Source: an uncultured Clostridia bacterium
GTDB lineage: Bacteria > Bacillota > Clostridia > Christensenellales > UBA1242
Direction: 5' to 3'
Assembly: GCA_945919375.1 (NCBI GenBank)
Contig: CAMEJD010000003.1
Coordinates: 41,639 to 105,638 of the forward strand
DNA length: 64,000 bases
In this document: piece by piece, positions 60,295 through 64,000 of the stretch
How the letters are laid out: each line of letters opens with the position of its first letter
Numbering within the stretch: position 1 is the stretch's first letter
Position numbers and translations under genes: made by a program
The notes under the pieces: generated by a model
The model's database searches: none
What the model was told of the DNA's origin: nothing
What the model saw: the letters and a program-made list of their open reading frames with translations, nothing else

Positions 60295-60948
60295 ATGGTT
60301 ATTGCGATGGATGGTCCAGCATGTGCCGGGAAATCAACTTTGGCAGTTTTGACTGCACAAAGACTACATATAAATTTCTTAAATACCGGAATGATTTTTA
60401 GGGCAATTGCTTATATACTAACAAAGGAAAACATTGATACTGAAAATTTAGAACAAGTTAAAGAAATATTAAATAAAGCCAATATTGATATTGAATATAT
60501 TGATGGTAAACAAGTTGTATATGTGGAAGGTATTGACACAAGTCCATATATTAGTTTGCCTGAAATAAGTCAAAAGGCGTCAATCTATTCACAAATTATC
60601 GAAATTAGGCATATCGTTAGCAAAATACAACACAAGTTTGCAGATAAATATGATTTAGTAGTTGAGGGCAGAGATATTGGAACCGAAGTTTTCCCAAACG
60701 CAAAATATAAGTTTTATATCACTGCAAGTGTTGAATCACGAGCAAAAAGAAGATATGAAACATACATTCAAAAAGGTGAAAATATCACTTATGACGAAGT
60801 AAAAAATGCCATTATAAAACGAGATTATAACGATATGCATAGAAAAATTAGCCCATTAAAACAAGCCAAAGATTCCATTATCATTGATACATCAAATGAT
60901 ACAATAGAGCAAAGTTTAGAAAAAATAATCTCATATATAAAGGAGTAA
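60295..60948 (+). CDS. cmk: Cytidylate kinase
   Basis: AMDGPACAGKSTLAVLTAQRLHINFLNTGMIFRAIAY; VVEGRDIGTEVFPNAKYKFYITAS. Confidence 0.95.
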   Translation: MVIAMDGPACAGKSTLAVLTAQRLHINFLNTGMIFRAIAYILTKENIDTENLEQVKEILNKANIDIEYIDGKQVVYVEGIDTSPYISLPEISQKASIYSQIIEIRHIVSKIQHKFADKYDLVVEGRDIGTEVFPNAKYKFYITASVESRAKRRYETYIQKGENITYDEVKNAIIKRDYNDMHRKISPLKQAKDSIIIDTSNDTIEQSLEKIISYIKE

Positions 60949-60949
60949 T

Positions 60950-61528
60950 ATGTTTTATTGGTTAATAAAAGTGTTGGCATATATACCATTTTGGTTATTT
61001 TGTCCAACAATACTAAAGGGAAGAAAAAATTTACCAAAGGGTAAATGTATATTTGTTGTAAATCATAAAAGCAATTTTGACCCATTGGTTATTTGTAATA
61101 TGATTTGGCGAGAGCAACACATACTTGCAAAAAAAGAATTATTTAAACATTTTGGACTTCGTTTGTTCCTAAAAGGAATGAAATCAATTCCTGTGGATAG
61201 AGAAAAAGTTGAAATTTCAACACTAAAACAATGCTTTTCTGTTTTAAAAAACAATAAAGTTTTGACAATATTTCCAGAAGGAACAAGAAACAAAACAAAA
61301 GAACCTTTACTGGAAATAAAGGACGGAGCAGGAATTATTGCAATAAAGACAAATGCTCCAATTGTTCCAATTTGGATAAAGAAAAAACCAAGACCATTTG
61401 TTCTAAACAAAGTGTATATTGGCAAACCCTTTTATTTGACAAAAGAAGATGAAAATCCAAATGAAATAATAAAACAAAAACTTTTGGAAGTAGAAGAAAA
61501 TACCATTAAATCAAAAAAGACAAAGTAA
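60950..61528 (+). CDS. plsC: 1-acyl-sn-glycerol-3-phosphate acyltransferase
   Basis: VVNHKSNFDPLVI (variant NHxxxxD) and IFPEGTRNK. Confidence 0.93.
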   Translation: MFYWLIKVLAYIPFWLFCPTILKGRKNLPKGKCIFVVNHKSNFDPLVICNMIWREQHILAKKELFKHFGLRLFLKGMKSIPVDREKVEISTLKQCFSVLKNNKVLTIFPEGTRNKTKEPLLEIKDGAGIIAIKTNAPIVPIWIKKKPRPFVLNKVYIGKPFYLTKEDENPNEIIKQKLLEVEENTIKSKKTK

Positions 61529-61549
61529 TAAAAAATTACTTTGTTTTTT
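61517..61549 (+). terminator. Intrinsic terminator
   Basis: GACAAAGTAATaaaaaATTACTTTGTTTTTTC. Confidence 0.75.
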
Positions 61550-61606
61550 CTTTTAAACAATAGACATGTTTATATAAATTTTGCTAAACTATAAGTAGGA
61601 GTTTTT

Positions 61607-62635
61607 ATGGAAGAAGTTAAATTTGATTTAGATACAATAGATAAAACCTTTACCAAATACAAAAAGAATGAAATATTTGATGGAGTAGTTGTTTTAAAAA
61701 GAGATGACGGAGTTATTTTTAATATTGGCGGAAAGAGTGATGCCTTTATTGACAAAAGTGACTTTGATAATTTTGACGATGTTAAAATTGGAGATAGATT
61801 TAAAGTTGCAGTTCTTGGAACAAAAACTGAAGATGGCATGATTATTGTTTCAAAAAAAATTGCCGATAATGTTATAATTGGTTCTCAAAATGCCGAAAAA
61901 CTAAAAATCGGTTCTCAATTCTCATTTTATGCAACAGGAATAAAAGATAATTGCTTGGTTTCAAAAATGGGTATATATAATATTGTTGTACCAAATGATG
62001 AAATTGATATAAACCTAAAAAATTTGCACTATTATCTTAACAAACAATTTACAGCAATTGTAACCGAAATAGATAAAGATAAAAGACTTATAGTTTGCTC
62101 AATTAGAATTTTAAAAGAACAACAAAAAGAGTTGCAAGAAACAACTTTTTGGAATAGCATTTTTATCAATAAAATTGTTCAAGGAAAAGTTGAAAAAATT
62201 ATGCCATATGGCGCATTTGTTGATGTTGATGGTGTGTCTTGTTTTATTCATATATCTGATATAGCTTACGAACATGTTAACGATGTTTCAAAGTATCTAA
62301 ATGTTGGGGATACCTACACATTTAGAGTAATCAAGATTGACAAACAACAAAAAAGAGTTTCGCTTGGTTTGAAACAATTATCCGAAAATCCAAAAACTGC
62401 ATATCTTAAAGAATTAAAAATTGGTGACAAGGTTTCGGGAACTGTTACAAAGATATTGGCTTTTGGTGCAATTATAAAACTTGATGATAGTGGTCTTGAA
62501 GGATTATTACATGTTTCAGATGCAACTCAACATAATGATATGCGTATTTATCAAATTGTAAAATTAGGTCAAAAGGTAGAGGTCGAAATAAAGTCGATTG
62601 ATATAAATAGGAATAGAATTGCTTTTAAACTTTAA
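61607..62635 (+). CDS. S1 RNA-binding domain protein (30S S1 homolog)
   Basis: Repeated S1 domains: VQGKVEKIMPYGAFVDVDGVSCFIHISDIAYEHV; VSGTVTKILAFGAIIKLDDSGLEGLLHVSD. Confidence 0.92.
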   Translation: MEEVKFDLDTIDKTFTKYKKNEIFDGVVVLKRDDGVIFNIGGKSDAFIDKSDFDNFDDVKIGDRFKVAVLGTKTEDGMIIVSKKIADNVIIGSQNAEKLKIGSQFSFYATGIKDNCLVSKMGIYNIVVPNDEIDINLKNLHYYLNKQFTAIVTEIDKDKRLIVCSIRILKEQQKELQETTFWNSIFINKIVQGKVEKIMPYGAFVDVDGVSCFIHISDIAYEHVNDVSKYLNVGDTYTFRVIKIDKQQKRVSLGLKQLSENPKTAYLKELKIGDKVSGTVTKILAFGAIIKLDDSGLEGLLHVSDATQHNDMRIYQIVKLGQKVEVEIKSIDINRNRIAFKL

Positions 62636-62645
62636 ATATGTTAAC

Positions 62646-62680
62646 AAAAAATCTACAACAAAGTTTGTTGTAGATTTTTT
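62646..62680. terminator. Bidirectional terminator
   Basis: AAAAAATCTACAACAAA/TTTGTTGTAGATTTTTT between convergent genes. Confidence 0.88.
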
Positions 62681-63256
62681 CTATTTATCCAATTTCCTTT
62701 CTGCTTCATCAATTTGATCTTGAATTTTTTTCATTTCCAATTTTCTATTTAATTCATCAAGCCTTTTCTTTAATAATAATTCGTCATTGAAGTTAGGAGT
62801 ATCCGCCATAGAGTCCAAAGTTATGGTTGTATTTTTGTATAATTTGGAAAGATTTATTCCAAGTATAAAGTTAATAATAAACAACAACTCACATCCAATC
62901 AAGATTGATATTGGAAGGATATATGATATGTATGGAGATAATTCAATTTTTGTGTAGTAGCAATATACTGCAAGAATAATTGTTGAAACAACGGTCACGA
63001 ATACCAATAAGAATAAGTATCTTCCAAGATTATATTTATTTTTCAATTTTCTTGTCGTGCGTGAATCAAATATAACAAAAAGTAATAATAATGCCGATAA
63101 TGATAATAAAACAATATCAAGCCAAAGTATAGAATTTGTTTTTGCATTTATTTTGTCAATTTCAAGATAAATAACCAAACCTATTGCAATTATAGAAAAG
63201 AACGTTATAGTTTTATATATTGCTGAAATAAGTTTTCTTTTTTGTTTGTTTTCCAT
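62681..63256 (-). CDS. Uncharacterized membrane protein with C-terminal coiled coil
   Basis: About four TM segments followed by a charged helical tail LLLKKRLDELNRKLEMKKIQDQIDEAERKLDK; start at MENKQKRK. Confidence 0.7.
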   Translation of the reverse strand: MENKQKRKLISAIYKTITFFSIIAIGLVIYLEIDKINAKTNSILWLDIVLLSLSALLLLFVIFDSRTTRKLKNKYNLGRYLFLLVFVTVVSTIILAVYCYYTKIELSPYISYILPISILIGCELLFIINFILGINLSKLYKNTTITLDSMADTPNFNDELLLKKRLDELNRKLEMKKIQDQIDEAERKLDK

Positions 63257-63368
63257 AAAAACCCCCACTTTTATTTTATCATAACATTTGTTTGTGTTTT
63301 TGTCAATTATAGGTCACAAAATACTTGTTTACTTTGGACAAATGATATATAATAAAAAAGGAGATTAA

Positions 63369-64000
63369 ATGAAAACAGTTTTAATTACAGGTGCTTCAAA
63401 AGGAATTGGCAGAGCAATTGCAAAAGAATTTGCTAATAACGGCTATGCTGTTGCAATAAACTATAACAAGTCAAAGCAAGATGCATATTCATTGTTTGAA
63501 GAGATATCCTCGCATAATGGTTGTGCAATGCTTTGCAAGGCAGATGTAAGCAATCAAGATGAAGTTAGTCAAATGGTTAATGATGTTTTAACAGAGTTTG
63601 GTCATATTGATGTTTTGGTAAACAATGCTGGGATATCATCAAAAGGATTATTTATTGATGAATCATATATTGAAATGCTTAATCTCATAAATACAAATTT
63701 AATCTCCGCAATTAACTTATCCAAAAAAGTTATTCCATCAATGATAGAAAATGAAAAAGGGAAAATTATTAACATTTCTTCAATTTGGGGTAATATTGGT
63801 GGGAGTATGGAAGTATCATATTCAACATCAAAAGCAGGTATAATTGGATTAACAAAATCACTTGCAAAAGAGTATGGTTATAACAATATAAATGTAAATT
63901 GTATCTGCCCAGGTGCAATTGATACCCAAATGAATAACAACCTAACCAGCGAAGAAATGAGTGAATTAGTAACTCAAATACCGGCAAGAAGATTGGGAAG
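63369..64000 (+). CDS. SDR-family 3-oxoacyl-ACP reductase-like protein (runs off the right edge)
   Basis: Manual translation MKTVLITGASKGIGRAIAKEFANNGYAVAINY...VNNAGISSKG...YSTSKAGIIGLTKSLAKEY; RBS aaggag. Not in the ORF track because no stop lies in the window. Confidence 0.92.
   Translation, partial: MKTVLITGASKGIGRAIAKEFANNGYAVAINYNKSKQDAYSLFEEISSHNGCAMLCKADVSNQDEVSQMVNDVLTEFGHIDVLVNNAGISSKGLFIDESYIEMLNLINTNLISAINLSKKVIPSMIENEKGKIINISSIWGNIGGSMEVSYSTSKAGIIGLTKSLAKEYGYNNINVNCICPGAIDTQMNNNLTSEEMSELVTQIPARRLG

Noticed and set aside
1-64000. Prophage, transposon, toxin-antitoxin or defence island
   Set aside because: No integrase, transposase, phage structural, restriction or CRISPR-like genes seen; gene order is conserved chromosomal core.

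Overview
AT-rich chromosomal core segment of a spore-forming Bacillota (Clostridia-like) genome. It is almost entirely co-oriented on the + strand and densely packed with housekeeping and sporulation genes: ytxC, infC-rpmI-rplT, ruvCAB, nrdR, feoAB, der, plsY, priA-def-fmt-rlmN-rsgA-rpe, spoVM, rpmB, rpsB-tsf-frr-uppS-cdsA-rseP, rimP-nusA-rnpM-ylxQ-infB-rbfA-truB, efp, spoIIIAA-AH, nusB-xseAB, argR-recN-spoIVB, dacF, scpAB, ytfIJ, rluB, cmk-plsC, an S1 protein and a partial fabG-like SDR. The standout is a roughly 580-nt structured noncoding RNA at about 46211-46787 between xseB and a multi-TM protein gene. By synteny, architecture and partner protein it is an OLE RNA with its partner OapA. 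Other points of interest: a 26-aa SpoVM micro-ORF absent from the ORF track; infC beginning at a non-canonical ATT codon behind a transcription attenuator; a PolC-locus protein that keeps the N-terminal/OB/exonuclease regions but has no polymerase; an orphan PASTA-like mini-protein; a class III cyclase-like protein missing a catalytic Asp; leaderless-looking promoters; ARG boxes at argR; and a consistent absence of isoprenoid (MEP) genes from their usual neighbourhoods. No tRNA, rRNA, CRISPR, prophage or IS element was seen. All calls come from reading the sequence and recalled family knowledge; no searches were run.
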